The position numbers and the translations under genes were made by a program. From an uncultured Desulfovibrio sp. (lineage in GTDB: Bacteria > Desulfobacterota > Desulfovibrionia > Desulfovibrionales > Desulfovibrionaceae), in assembly GCF_902477725.1 (NCBI RefSeq), contig NZ_CABSIF010000007.1, positions 1 through 64,000 on the forward strand: a stretch of 64,000 nt of DNA. Reading direction: 5' to 3'. Below are positions 25,998-35,267 of this stretch, piece after piece. The number at the start of each line of letters is the position of its first letter. The first letter of the stretch is position 1. The notes under the pieces were generated by a model. The model searched no databases. It worked only from the letters and a program-made list of their open reading frames with translations, and was not told where the DNA came from.

Positions 25998-26576
25998 CTA
26001 ATCCTTGGTGGGAGCGGCAGAAGTGACGCTGGTCGCCGCTGCCTCGCCGCTTGCGGCAGGCAGAACGCAGGCATTGCGTTTGGCGTCCTCAAGCTGGCGG
26101 CATTTGGGGCAGAGCCTGCGCGTCAGATCCCTGTCGATTTCATCATTATAGGCATAGAGCTTTTCGGCCAGCTTTTTGGGCAGGGGGCGCATAAGCTCGC
26201 CGCAACCGGCGCAGGGTTCGTAGCGAATCGTCTGCTGTTCGATGCGGTTGAATTTTTCCGATTCCGGATGCGCGGTGTGCCAGTCGGTCGTGATGCTCAT
26301 GGCCCCGGTGGGGCAGTAATGGCGGCACGAGGCGCACAGGCAGCAGGAGTTTTGCCATATGGTGATGGTAAAACCCTTGCGGTCAGGCAGCGGCGAGATG
26401 TTGATGGCCCCTGCCGCGCACGAGTGACGGCAGATGCCGCAGCCCATGCACAGGTCGGGATCCACAACAGCCTTGCCGCGCAACCTTTCGGGGGTGAAGG
26501 TTTCGCCCAAGGGGAAGGGGTCGGTACTTGGACCTTCCAGCAAATTGCGGAACAGAACTTTTAGAAAGCCCGCCAT
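25998..26576 (-). CDS. cooX: Coo hydrogenase ferredoxin-like subunit
   Basis: A NuoI-like electron-transfer subunit of 192 residues with two 4Fe-4S motifs, CMGCGICRHSCAAGAI and CCLCASCRHYCPTGAM. Beyond these, residues from about 117 carry further paired cysteines (CAGCGELM and CPKCRQLEDAKRNAC) that look like a zinc ribbon, an addition to the bare NuoI core. The Ala/Ser-rich end may be disordered. Its ATG follows the cooL stop by one base. Confidence 0.93.
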   Translation of the reverse strand: MAGFLKVLFRNLLEGPSTDPFPLGETFTPERLRGKAVVDPDLCMGCGICRHSCAAGAINISPLPDRKGFTITIWQNSCCLCASCRHYCPTGAMSITTDWHTAHPESEKFNRIEQQTIRYEPCAGCGELMRPLPKKLAEKLYAYNDEIDRDLTRRLCPKCRQLEDAKRNACVLPAASGEAAATSVTSAAPTKD

Positions 26577-26577
26577 A

Positions 26578-27027
26578 TCACTCCTCCACGCCCAGTTTTT
26601 TCAGCCAGATGGAACGCGCCAGCACCACAGCCTCAAGAATGGCCTGCGGGCGAGGCGGGCAACCGGGCACGTTGACGTCTACCGGGATGTAACGGTCCAG
26701 CGGGCCTTCAATGGAATAGCCTTCGCGGAACACACCACCCGAGATGGGGCAGATGCCCACCGCCACAGTGACCTTGGGTTCGGGAATTTCGTTCCACACT
26801 TTAAGCACGCGGTCGCGCACCCTGGTGGTCAGAGGGCCTGTTACAAGCACAATGTCTGCATGGCGGGGGCTGCCGCAATAGCGGCAACCCAGACGTTCCA
26901 CGTCGTAGCGAGGAATGCATGCGGTGGTGGCCAGTTCCACGTCGCAACCGTTGCACGAGCCAGCGTTGATGCGGAAAAGCCACGGCGACCGCACGGAGAG
27001 TTTTTTAAGCATGTTATCCAGCGACAC
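26578..27027 (-). CDS. cooL: Coo hydrogenase small subunit
   Basis: The NuoB-like small subunit, 149 residues, that carries the proximal 4Fe-4S cluster. The cluster ligands are in AGSCNGCDVE, GCRYCG, VGICPISGGVF and VPGCPPRP. I place the start at a GTG (27027) because a GGAGG sequence lies 5 bp before it and the protein then begins with the family's usual N-terminus; an internal ATG at codon 6 has no site. It lies 10 bp after cooK. Confidence 0.95.
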   Translation of the reverse strand: MSLDNMLKKLSVRSPWLFRINAGSCNGCDVELATTACIPRYDVERLGCRYCGSPRHADIVLVTGPLTTRVRDRVLKVWNEIPEPKVTVAVGICPISGGVFREGYSIEGPLDRYIPVDVNVPGCPPRPQAILEAVVLARSIWLKKLGVEE

Positions 27028-27037
27028 GTCGGCCTCC

Positions 27038-28009
27038 TTACATCACCCAGACCAGTATAAGGCTGCACAGCGCAAGCGCCGTGGGCACAGTTATGTAAAA
27101 GCGAAAGGCCTGGTCGATGCGGAAGCGCCCTGTGGCCGATTTGACCAGCGTAAGCGAGACCAGCATGAGGCCAAGGCACTTGAGCAGGAACCAGACCAGA
27201 TTCACCAGCCATATGTCAGATATGGTGCCGGGGAAGAAAAGCGCAACCCCCAGGCCCAAAACTACAAAGGTCTTGAGCGCGGACGTGATCTGGAACAGGG
27301 CCAGCAGGGGACCGCCGTATTCCAGCAGCGGGCCTTCAATCAGTTCAGTTTCCGCCTCGGGGATATCAAAGGGCACAACGCCCATGGTGCCGGGCAGGAA
27401 GATCAGATAGGCCAGCAATGCGGGGATCATGGTCGGGTTGAACCCGAAGGAACCCACCTGCTGCTGCATGGCGACGATCTTGAGCAGCGAGAATTCCGCG
27501 CCCCAGGCACCGCCGCTCAGCACCTTGCCCGTAAGCATGGCGACAGAGAGCAGAATCATGAGCAGCGGCGTTTCATAGGCCAGCATCAGCATCATTTCGC
27601 GCGAGAAGCCCACAGCGCCGTATGGCGAACTGGAGGCGGAGCCGCCCAGCATGATGGCCATGGCCGGGATGGGCAGCAGGTAGAAGATCACCAGCAGGTC
27701 GCCCATGTTGAACAGGCCGTTGAACACGCCGGGGATCGGTATGAAGGCCGCGCACACGGCCATACCCGTGAAACCGAACACCGGGGCCATCAAAAAGGCC
27801 GAGCGGCAGGCGGTTTTGGGGATAAGGGTTTCCTTGGTCAGCAGCTTGGCTATGTCGAGCCAGGGCTGGATCAGCGGGGGGCCGACGCGGCGCTGCAGCC
27901 GCGCCTCGACCCGGCGGTCAAGTCCTTTGAAGAACATGGCCACCAGCAGGGCAAAGGCCCCGCCGGGGAAGATGCACATGTGCAGTATGGCAAGCAGGGT
28001 GTCGCTCAT
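27038..28009 (-). CDS. cooK: Coo hydrogenase NuoH-like membrane subunit
   Basis: A 323-residue integral membrane protein of the NuoH/HyfC type with about eight hydrophobic segments. It anchors the soluble arm and forms the link to the ion channel. GLDRRVEARLQRRVGPPLIQPWLDIAKLL is the family's conserved N-terminal loop, and PFDIPEAETELIEGPLLEYGG is the second conserved loop with its acidic residues. Its ATG overlaps the cooM stop by one base (TGATG). Confidence 0.95.
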   Translation of the reverse strand: MSDTLLAILHMCIFPGGAFALLVAMFFKGLDRRVEARLQRRVGPPLIQPWLDIAKLLTKETLIPKTACRSAFLMAPVFGFTGMAVCAAFIPIPGVFNGLFNMGDLLVIFYLLPIPAMAIMLGGSASSSPYGAVGFSREMMLMLAYETPLLMILLSVAMLTGKVLSGGAWGAEFSLLKIVAMQQQVGSFGFNPTMIPALLAYLIFLPGTMGVVPFDIPEAETELIEGPLLEYGGPLLALFQITSALKTFVVLGLGVALFFPGTISDIWLVNLVWFLLKCLGLMLVSLTLVKSATGRFRIDQAFRFYITVPTALALCSLILVWVM

Positions 28010-31000
28010 CAGCGGTTCTCCTTGGCGGGCTTATTGCCGCCCATAAGGCCGAGGATTTCCCCGAAAATGCTGGAGGGCTTCATGCGGCTGGTGGACGTTT
28101 CGACCGGCAGACCGCAGGTATGGACGTCAATTTCGCGCAGGCGGGTAAAGCGCAGCACGAACCAGCGTCCGCCAGCAAATGCAAGGGCCATCATGACGAA
28201 CATGCCTGTGGCGTTCCATGCGCCGGGGCCGGAAAGCACGCCGGACAGGCCCACGTTGAGCGGCATAAAGCCGTATTCAGCCAACACGTTGTTGATGGGC
28301 CCAAGAGCCAGGCCGGGGAATACGCCCGTGATCACGCAACCGGCAGCAAGAATGCCCATGGGCGCGCGCATGATCAGCGGGGCCTCATGCACATCGTGCA
28401 GGTTGGGTGAGGGTTGGCCCAGGAATGCCGCATGCATGAACTTGGCGATGTAGGCCATGGTCAGCACGCTGCCGATCAGGGAGAGCAGCGCCAGGAAGGG
28501 CTGGCCCGCTTCCATGAGGGCATGGTAGATAAGCCATTTGGACGAGAATCCGCTGGTGGGCGGTACGCCCACAACCGAAAGCCCGGCAATGGCGAACATG
28601 GCAAGGGTAAAGGGCATCTGGCGGCCAATGCCGCCAAGGTCTTCCAGCGTTTCCCTGTGGGTGGCAAACATGACTGCGCCGCACACAAGGAACAGCAGGT
28701 CTTTGAAGAACACGTGGTTGATCACGTGCAGCATGCCGCCCGCGTAACCCAGCGCGCCGCCAGCGGCAACCGCCAGCACCATGTACCCAAGCTGGCTCAC
28801 CGTGGAATAGATGAACACAAGCTTGATGACGTTGGTTCGCAGGGCCTGCACGGCAGCCATGATGATGGTGATGCCGCCGATCCACATGGCAACGGTGCTG
28901 ATGATGTTTTGCTCCATGCCGCCCAGCACGCCAGCCAGCATAAAGCCGCCGCCCATGAGCATGAATAGCTTGATGAGGCCGAGGATGGCACTCTTAAGCA
29001 GCACGGACGAGATGTAGCCGGAAACTGGCGTGGGGGCCAGGGCCGGGTGCATCTGCCAGTCAATGCGGAAGGGCAGCTGGGCCGCCTTCATCAGGAAACC
29101 GGCAGCCAGCAGGGCCATGCCGAGCCATGCCGCGCCGTGGGGAATGTAGGGTGCGGCACCCGTGAGCAGTGTGGCGTTGAAAGGCGTTAACGGCCCCACA
29201 ACGCACAGGCCCAAGAAGATGAAGCCCGCGCCGAACACGTTAAAGATAAAGTACTTGAAGGCCTCGCGGAGCGAGTCTTTGTCGCCCTCATGGGCAATGG
29301 CCAGATACAGCGTCCACGAACTCATGATTTCCCAGAACAGGAAGAAGCTCAGCATGTACTGGCTGGCGGCCATGCCGACCAGGCCGCCGCACATGGCGGT
29401 AAAGGCGCAGTAGAAGCGCCACTGGCGGTGGCTGTGTTCCATGTAGCCAAGGGCATAGGCCATGTTGACCGCGCCAAGCACAGGAACCAGCAGGGCAAAG
29501 CAGAAGGAAAGCGTATCCAGATCGCGGCCAAACAGGATGACCAGCAGCGCGGTAAACAGCATCACGCCCACGCTGGCCCATCCGGCCTTTTTGCGGTCAC
29601 GGTAGAACAGGGCGGGCAGCACTGCGCCAAACACGGGAACAACCACGAAGATGGGCCAGGACACATTCATGGCCAGGAGCACATCGGGGTCGTTGAGGTT
29701 GGGCGTAAAGCACATGGAGGCCACCGGCACCACAAGGTTCATGGCGAGCTGCGGGGCAAGACCCATGATGACGCAAATGCCCGCCAGAATGATCAGGCCG
29801 ATCTGCATGCTGCGCGGCGCTTCGGTCACGGCGGGCAGGTCGGCGGGGCGTTCTTCGAACACAAGGGTTTTCAGAATGCGCGTGTAGTAGATCAGGCCCA
29901 CCAGCGAGCCGCCCAGAATCAGGGCCGCCAGCCAGATGTGCCCGGCGGTGGTGGCCGCCTGAATCATCAGGAACTTGCTGTAGAAAGCGCCAAACGGCGG
30001 CAGGCCCATGATGCTCACAAGCCCGATGCCCATGCATGCAACGGTCACGGGCATCTGGCGGCCAAGGCCGCGCAGATCTGCAAGCTTGCGGCTGCCCGCG
30101 CGCATGATGAGAGCGCCGGCTCCAAGGAAGAGCAGGTCTTTCATGATGGCGTGGTTGAGCATGTGCCACAGCGCGCCGGTGGTCGAAAGCCACGTGCCTA
30201 CGCCGAGCACCAGGGCGATTTCACCAATCTGCCCGAGGGTCGAATAGGCCAGCATGCGTTTGATGTCGTCCTGGCGCAGAGCCATGATCTCGCCAAAGAT
30301 CAGGGTTGCCGCGCCCATGGCCACAAGGCCGGTGCCCAGCCAGGAAAGACCGAACAGGCCGGGCATGCCCATGATCATGGGCCGCATGAGCAGCACTGCC
30401 ACTATGCCGAACACGCCCATCTTGGTGATGATACCCGAAAGGGGACCAGACACCGAGGAAGGCGCGGCGGGGTGGGCGTCAGGCAGCCAGGAGTGCAGGG
30501 GCACAAGGCCCATCTTCACGCCAAAGCCAGCCAGGCAGAGCACAAACGCGCCCTGCATCAGCCCGAACGAAAGCGAAGGATCGCCCAGCAGCAGAAGGCC
30601 GGGCAGCATGAACAGCGCACCGCCCGCGCACATTACATAATATTTGAGGCCAGCATTGTAGGCGCTACGGTTGTTCTCATGCACCACCAGAAAGTAGGAG
30701 GCGAAGGTCATGAGTTCCCAGTAGCCGTACATGCTCGCCGAGTCGGCGGCGGAAACAATGCCCGCCAGCGATGCGAATGTCAGCAGCAGGAAGAACCAGT
30801 AGCGGCCCTGGCGTTCGTGGATATAGCTCAGCGAGTAGATGCTGACCACCAGACCCACAACGGCGATCATAACCAGGAAGAGTTTGGCCGTGGGGCCCGC
30901 CGGGGTGGCGATGGTGGTCGCCAGCGCCAGAGCGGAGAAGGCCACGCCCACCAGGGGCGCGCGGTCGAACTTTGCCAGGAATGCGATGCCGGTCAGGAAC

Positions 31001-31722
31001 GCACCGGCGTAATAACACCAGTATGCCGGGTGCGTTGCCGAATGCGGAACAGCCACATTGTAGGAAGAAGCGAACAGTTCGGTGATGGGGCCTCTGAACA
31101 GGCCCAGCAGTGCCACAACTACCGCGAGGCCCAGCATCACAACGACATTGCCGGAAGGCGCTGCCCATGAAGCCGGGGTTTCTTCGCCTGTGGTGTCCAG
31201 CACGGCAATGCGCACTGCTTCCACATGCAGCCAGATAAGAACTGTGGTGGCGAGGGCCATGCACAGGAGCGCCGCCATGGCGCCGGGCATGCTGTCCAGA
31301 ATGCCAGAACTGATGAACATGCGGGCTTCAGGCACCAGGAAGGGCGAACCGCCCACCGCAGCCAGCATGCCAAGGCCGAAGCAGGCTGCTGTCCAGGGTT
31401 GACGTTTGCCAGTGGCGCGCAAATCCTGCAGCTGCACCGGTGCGTTGAGCGCCGGGGGGGTCAGCCGTGAAAGGGCGGCCCAGGCTAGCAGCCGTGCGGC
31501 TGCCTGGAACAGCACAAAAAGCCACAGGCCCGTACTGTTGATGCCGCCGCTTGCTCCAAGACCCAGGCAGAAAATGCCTGCATCATGCAGCGAACCCCAT
31601 AGGATCAGGCTGCGGGGATTGTTGCGCTGTCGCACGGACTGCGCCGCGCCATACAGCATAAGGGCCATGCCCACGAGAAGCGGCACAAGAAAGCCGCCTG
31701 CCGAAAACAGTGATTCCGTCAT
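28009..31722 (-). CDS. cooM: Coo hydrogenase giant antiporter-like membrane subunit
   Basis: A 1237-residue membrane protein containing two complete NuoL/M/N-type ion-pumping modules. Module one (about 290-720) has the key Glu in YGYWELMTF (residue 336) and Lys in GVKMGLVPLHSWLPDAHPAAPSSVSG. Module two (about 760-1150) has FFLFWEIMSS and LMKAAQLPFRIDWQ. The first 250 residues look like the back half of a further, decayed module. The start at 31722 is preferred to an in-frame ATG at 31806. It is the first gene of the coo operon and the likely site of proton or sodium translocation. Confidence 0.95.
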   Translation of the reverse strand: MTESLFSAGGFLVPLLVGMALMLYGAAQSVRQRNNPRSLILWGSLHDAGIFCLGLGASGGINSTGLWLFVLFQAAARLLAWAALSRLTPPALNAPVQLQDLRATGKRQPWTAACFGLGMLAAVGGSPFLVPEARMFISSGILDSMPGAMAALLCMALATTVLIWLHVEAVRIAVLDTTGEETPASWAAPSGNVVVMLGLAVVVALLGLFRGPITELFASSYNVAVPHSATHPAYWCYYAGAFLTGIAFLAKFDRAPLVGVAFSALALATTIATPAGPTAKLFLVMIAVVGLVVSIYSLSYIHERQGRYWFFLLLTFASLAGIVSAADSASMYGYWELMTFASYFLVVHENNRSAYNAGLKYYVMCAGGALFMLPGLLLLGDPSLSFGLMQGAFVLCLAGFGVKMGLVPLHSWLPDAHPAAPSSVSGPLSGIITKMGVFGIVAVLLMRPMIMGMPGLFGLSWLGTGLVAMGAATLIFGEIMALRQDDIKRMLAYSTLGQIGEIALVLGVGTWLSTTGALWHMLNHAIMKDLLFLGAGALIMRAGSRKLADLRGLGRQMPVTVACMGIGLVSIMGLPPFGAFYSKFLMIQAATTAGHIWLAALILGGSLVGLIYYTRILKTLVFEERPADLPAVTEAPRSMQIGLIILAGICVIMGLAPQLAMNLVVPVASMCFTPNLNDPDVLLAMNVSWPIFVVVPVFGAVLPALFYRDRKKAGWASVGVMLFTALLVILFGRDLDTLSFCFALLVPVLGAVNMAYALGYMEHSHRQWRFYCAFTAMCGGLVGMAASQYMLSFFLFWEIMSSWTLYLAIAHEGDKDSLREAFKYFIFNVFGAGFIFLGLCVVGPLTPFNATLLTGAAPYIPHGAAWLGMALLAAGFLMKAAQLPFRIDWQMHPALAPTPVSGYISSVLLKSAILGLIKLFMLMGGGFMLAGVLGGMEQNIISTVAMWIGGITIIMAAVQALRTNVIKLVFIYSTVSQLGYMVLAVAAGGALGYAGGMLHVINHVFFKDLLFLVCGAVMFATHRETLEDLGGIGRQMPFTLAMFAIAGLSVVGVPPTSGFSSKWLIYHALMEAGQPFLALLSLIGSVLTMAYIAKFMHAAFLGQPSPNLHDVHEAPLIMRAPMGILAAGCVITGVFPGLALGPINNVLAEYGFMPLNVGLSGVLSGPGAWNATGMFVMMALAFAGGRWFVLRFTRLREIDVHTCGLPVETSTSRMKPSSIFGEILGLMGGNKPAKENR

Positions 31723-32032
31723 AGTTTGCCCCGTGGTTTGCGGGTCTCTCGGATGTACCCGGCGGATCAACCCGGTCAAGTCCGGGCCGCACTTCCTAAA
31801 TGGCATCGTGGTATCACCACCATACCATGTCGTGAAAAAATGATCTTAAAAAGTTTTTTTGGCTTAGCCCACTTTGCAAACCGTTGCAAGCAACAACTCT
31901 TCCAAGAAGAACAGGTAGATTGCAAAAAATGGTATCAAAATGGGTAATGTGAGGGTGGGAGCAATAAACGGTTTGCTATTTGCGCGATTTTGGGAGGCTG
32001 TGAAATCGGTATGTTAGTCTTGATTTAACTGG

Positions 32033-32076
32033 TTGCACAAACAAATTGTGCAAAAAAGCGCTAATGCATTGTGCAA
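32033..32076. promoter_or_regulatory. cluster of TTGTGCAA half-sites upstream of cooM
   Basis: A perfect 8-bp inverted repeat TTGCACAA-N5-TTGTGCAA (32033-32053) is followed by a third copy TTGTGCAA at 32069-32076, 23 bp after the second. A related TTGTGAAA lies at 32079. Repeats of this type usually bind a dimeric regulator. They lie about 310 bp upstream of the cooM start. Confidence 0.5.
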
Positions 32077-32411
32077 CGTTGTGAAATTCAATGACAACGA
32101 CACGTTAAAATGTGATTTTTTGAACTACCGCTAAAATGGGATGATCGCGCAAAAAAGGAAGTAATACAAATTTAAAAAACGTGTTAAAATTGCGCTGGAA
32201 TTGATAACAATTCCATTGCGCGCAGTCACCTTTTTTGTGATTTATTTTACCAGTGTGTGGGCGGCACAAGAAATGTGAAATAAAATTTTGAAGCCGTGAA
32301 AAAAAAGAAAAAATTTTTTGAAGAGGAAAAAAGAGAGGGTAGAGCGGGCAAAAGCAGTGTTCTTTGGGTCGAATTTGCGACTGCCGAAAAACTCAAGAAC
32401 TTGCTGCATCA

Positions 32412-32447
32412 GAGAAAAGGAAAACAGCATTTTGCACTGCAAAATGC
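32412..32447 (-). terminator. terminator after gpsA
   Basis: A perfect 9-bp stem GCATTTTGC with a 3-base loop (32427-32447), followed on the minus strand by a T-rich tail (TGTTTTCCTTTTCTC). It lies about 45 bp past the gpsA stop. Confidence 0.7.
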
Positions 32448-32490
32448 ATGTTATATGGAATGGTGCAAAGCTGATGTGGAATGTACTGCG

Positions 32491-33486
32491 CTATTCGTCA
32501 CGCAGGCGGCGGGACATAAGATTGTGCAGCACCTCTTGAGGATCGCTGTCTTCATACAGGATGCTGTACACCGCGTCTGTAAGCGGCGCGTCAACTTCAA
32601 GCCTGCGGGCAAGCGCGTGAATGGCGGCTGTGGTTTTAACACCTTCGGCCACCATGCCAAGGCTGGTCGTGATATGTTCAAGCTTTTCACCGCGACCCAG
32701 CCGCAGGCCTACCTGACGATTACGCGAAAGGTCGCCAGTGCAGGTGAGGGTGAGGTCGCCAAGGCCGGAAAGCCCCATGAAGGTATGCGGCTGCGCCCCG
32801 CGGGCAACACCCAGCCGGCTCATTTCTGCAAGCCCACGGGTAATGAGCGCCGCGCGGCTGTTGTGCCCAAGGCCGAGGCCGTCGCAAACGCCAGCAGCTA
32901 TGGCCATGACATTTTTGACCGCGCCGCCCATTTCAACGCCCATCACATCGGTGCTGGAGTAGCAGCGAAAGGAGTTGCCGGAAAATATCTGTCGCAGCAG
33001 GTGCCCCAGGGCTTCGTCCGCCGTAGCCAGAACCACAGCCGTGGGCAGACCGCGCAGAACGTCCGCCGCAAATGACGGCCCGGAAAGCGCCGCGTAGCGG
33101 GGTGCAAGATGCCCAAGGCTCTGCTCCGTCACCTCCGCGCACGTGGCGAGGTTTGCGGTTTCAATGCCCTTGGCGGCGTTTACCAGCACCACGTTTTTGC
33201 GAAAAAAGGAGGCGTTGGCGGCAAGCCAGCCCCGCAACTGCTGGCAGGGAACTGCCAGCACAACGATTTCCCGGCCCATGACAGCAGGGTCAGTGGTTGC
33301 GGCAAGGTTGGGATGCAGGGCAAAGCCCGGCAGATAGCGCGGGTTTTCGTGGCGCTTGCACACAGCCTCGGCCACTGCGGCATCGCGCAGCCAGAGGCTG
33401 GTCTTGTAGCCGTTTGTTGCCAGCAGGTGGGCCAGGGCCGTGCCCCAGCTTCCGCCGCCCGCAACGCAGATTTCAGGATTGGACAT
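32491..33486 (-). CDS. gpsA: glycerol-3-phosphate dehydrogenase [NAD(P)+]
   Basis: GpsA reduces dihydroxyacetone phosphate to sn-glycerol 3-phosphate, the backbone of phospholipids. The 331-residue protein has the Rossmann loop VAGGGSWGTALAHLL, the catalytic Lys block VLVNAAKGIE, and the C-terminal domain blocks VKNVMAIAAGVCDGLGLGHNSRAALITRGLAEM and GLSGLGDLTLTCTGDLSRNR. It starts 7 bp after the Csd4-like gene stops, so both are on one transcript. Confidence 0.97.
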   Translation of the reverse strand: MSNPEICVAGGGSWGTALAHLLATNGYKTSLWLRDAAVAEAVCKRHENPRYLPGFALHPNLAATTDPAVMGREIVVLAVPCQQLRGWLAANASFFRKNVVLVNAAKGIETANLATCAEVTEQSLGHLAPRYAALSGPSFAADVLRGLPTAVVLATADEALGHLLRQIFSGNSFRCYSSTDVMGVEMGGAVKNVMAIAAGVCDGLGLGHNSRAALITRGLAEMSRLGVARGAQPHTFMGLSGLGDLTLTCTGDLSRNRQVGLRLGRGEKLEHITTSLGMVAEGVKTTAAIHALARRLEVDAPLTDAVYSILYEDSDPQEVLHNLMSRRLRDE

Positions 33487-33493
33487 GGTCGGC

Positions 33494-35059
33494 TCAGAAC
33501 CCCAGATTTGATTCCTGCCCCGGTTTGTCGGGCAGTCTGTCCGTGGGAATGGACGGAGTTTCCTTGCTTGTCAGGCGGTTGCTGCCTGAACCAAAGCGCA
33601 CCAGAAACATGCCGCTGAAGCGCTGGTCTTTGTACACTTCAACGCGATACAGCCTGCCCTGGCGGTCAACAGAAAAGCGGGACTGAAAATCCTTGAGGGT
33701 CATGACCTCGCCGCTTTCGTCCTTGCGGCCGCTGTCATAACCAATGGCGTTGACGCGGTAGCCTTCCGCTGGCTGCACGAGCAGGCTTTTGGTCACTTCC
33801 AGCACCTGCCCGAAGGGGGCCTCGGTCTCCCGCCCGTCCACCAGCACCCGCATGCCCGTTATGCTGTGATCCATTTCGCGCCAGTCGGGTCGGATAAGCG
33901 TGATCATGCGGTTGCCATAGTGCACGCAGTACTGGCCTTCCTCGCCCTTGGCGCAGGGCAGCACTGCCATGATGGGCTTGGATGTGACGGCCTGCGCGGG
34001 AGCATCCTTGGAAAGCGGCAGCAGATTGATGGCCGGGCGCACGTCTTCCAGCGGCAAAAAAACTTTGTTTTCTGCAAAAGTAACGTCCAGCTTGTCCAGC
34101 AGGGCGTCGCGCACTCCCTCGGGCGTAAGCGCAAAGCCGCGCGTAAATTCCACTCCAGCCTGCGCAAGAAACGATTCCACCATCAGCAGATGGTAATATG
34201 CCCTTACTTCAACAGAAAATTCCTTGCTGGCTTCCAGCCCAAAGGCTGCCTTTCCCTGCCGCACGGCGTAATAGGAAAGGCTTCTGTCCATCTCGTGATC
34301 GCCCTCGGCAGTCCTGGTATTGTGAACATGCAGGGCGTGTTGCGGGGAGAGCAGCTTGCTGTTGGCTGATTCTGCGGCCTGCCGGGCCTCGGCGCCCAAA
34401 TCCCCCATGAACACGCCGTCAAGCGCTTCCTGGTCAATGATCACAGACTGCCCCCAGCGGTTGGGGTTGCGCAGCTTGTCCTCAAAGGAGGGGCGGTAAT
34501 ACCCGCTGCCATCATGCAGGTTGAGCACCAGCGCCACGCGGGGGTGGCTTATGAGCTCCTGAATGCGGCGCACAGTGCCAAATTCGGGGTCGCGGTCGTC
34601 AAGTTTGGCAAACTTGCGGTTCATGTCGCCGTGCAGCCCGCGCGACCTTTTGATAATGCTGGGAAAATTGAGATTCGGCACCACCCACAACACGCCCTTG
34701 CGGATGGTGTAGTGCGTGGTCAGCAGGGTCGCGGCAGAAAATCCGCCCGGTTCGTCACCCTGAATGCCGCCAACCACCAGCACCACTGCCGAAGCCGGAG
34801 CCGCCATTTGCGCGGCGGCATTAGTATCGGCGTTTGCAGCAACACTGTCGTCAGTGCGCACAATTGCGGGGATGGCCTGCGCCAGTTCCGGCGCTTCGTC
34901 GCCCAACCGGACGGTTGTAAAGTCCAGCGTAAAGTTGCCGGGTGCCGCCACTGACGGAGCAGCCACAAAAAAACAGCACAGGAAAAAGAACAGAAGGGTT
35001 TGAAAACGGCTCTTGCCGCCGCAAAATATGCTGATGATGCGTGTGGTTTGTGTTTGCAT
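33494..35059 (-). CDS. Csd4-like (M99) peptidoglycan D,L-carboxypeptidase
   Basis: A 521-residue exported protein with an N-terminal hydrophobic signal (about 20-38, ending PSVAA). The catalytic part matches Helicobacter pylori Csd4 block by block from memory: VVGGIQGDEPGGF, WVVPNLNFPSIIKRSRG, GDMNRKFA and LNLHDGSGYYRP. The zinc ligands would be Gln100, Glu103 and His182; the Gln in place of His is the Csd4/M99 hallmark. Csd4 trims peptidoglycan tripeptides and sets helical cell shape. The C-terminal half is consistent with the accessory beta domains of that family. A role in the curved cell shape of this group is inference. Confidence 0.88.
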   Translation of the reverse strand: MQTQTTRIISIFCGGKSRFQTLLFFFLCCFFVAAPSVAAPGNFTLDFTTVRLGDEAPELAQAIPAIVRTDDSVAANADTNAAAQMAAPASAVVLVVGGIQGDEPGGFSAATLLTTHYTIRKGVLWVVPNLNFPSIIKRSRGLHGDMNRKFAKLDDRDPEFGTVRRIQELISHPRVALVLNLHDGSGYYRPSFEDKLRNPNRWGQSVIIDQEALDGVFMGDLGAEARQAAESANSKLLSPQHALHVHNTRTAEGDHEMDRSLSYYAVRQGKAAFGLEASKEFSVEVRAYYHLLMVESFLAQAGVEFTRGFALTPEGVRDALLDKLDVTFAENKVFLPLEDVRPAINLLPLSKDAPAQAVTSKPIMAVLPCAKGEEGQYCVHYGNRMITLIRPDWREMDHSITGMRVLVDGRETEAPFGQVLEVTKSLLVQPAEGYRVNAIGYDSGRKDESGEVMTLKDFQSRFSVDRQGRLYRVEVYKDQRFSGMFLVRFGSGSNRLTSKETPSIPTDRLPDKPGQESNLGF

Positions 35060-35267
35060 GCCTGTGGTGTTTCGCGCTGAAGGTGCAGAGGATCAGTGAC
35101 CGTATTTGCCTGCCAAGAACTACGCTATTCGGCAGAAAACGGCAAGATGAACGGGGTCTGAACGGGCAAGGCTGGGGCAACTGGCAACGTGATGTCATAA
35201 GGAATTTTGTGCGGCCATGCCTGCGCGGCGTCTGCACAAAATGTCATAGGTGGCAGCATGAAACAAA

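Larger units (their letters stand above)
31723..32490. other. AT-rich regulatory region upstream of coo operon
   Basis: 768 bp without a supported gene, clearly richer in A and T than the rest of the window from 31840 to 32400. It should contain the coo promoter. It holds the TTGCACAA/TTGTGCAA repeats (32033-32076), several A- and T-tracts (32290-32320) and the gpsA terminator (32412-32447). No sigma-54 promoter and no CooA-type TGTCG site could be found by eye. Confidence 0.65.

Noticed and set aside
29290..31170. A 626-codon open frame on the plus strand
   Set aside because: It is antisense to cooM and very rich in His, Gln and Gly. The opposite frame gives two clear antiporter modules.
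32242..32442. A 66-codon Phe-rich open frame on the minus strand
   Set aside because: It sits in the AT-rich region and covers the gpsA terminator. Its composition only reflects A/T tracts.
32296..33075. A 259-codon open frame on the plus strand with a Lys-rich start
   Set aside because: The Lys run comes from an A-tract and the rest is antisense to gpsA.
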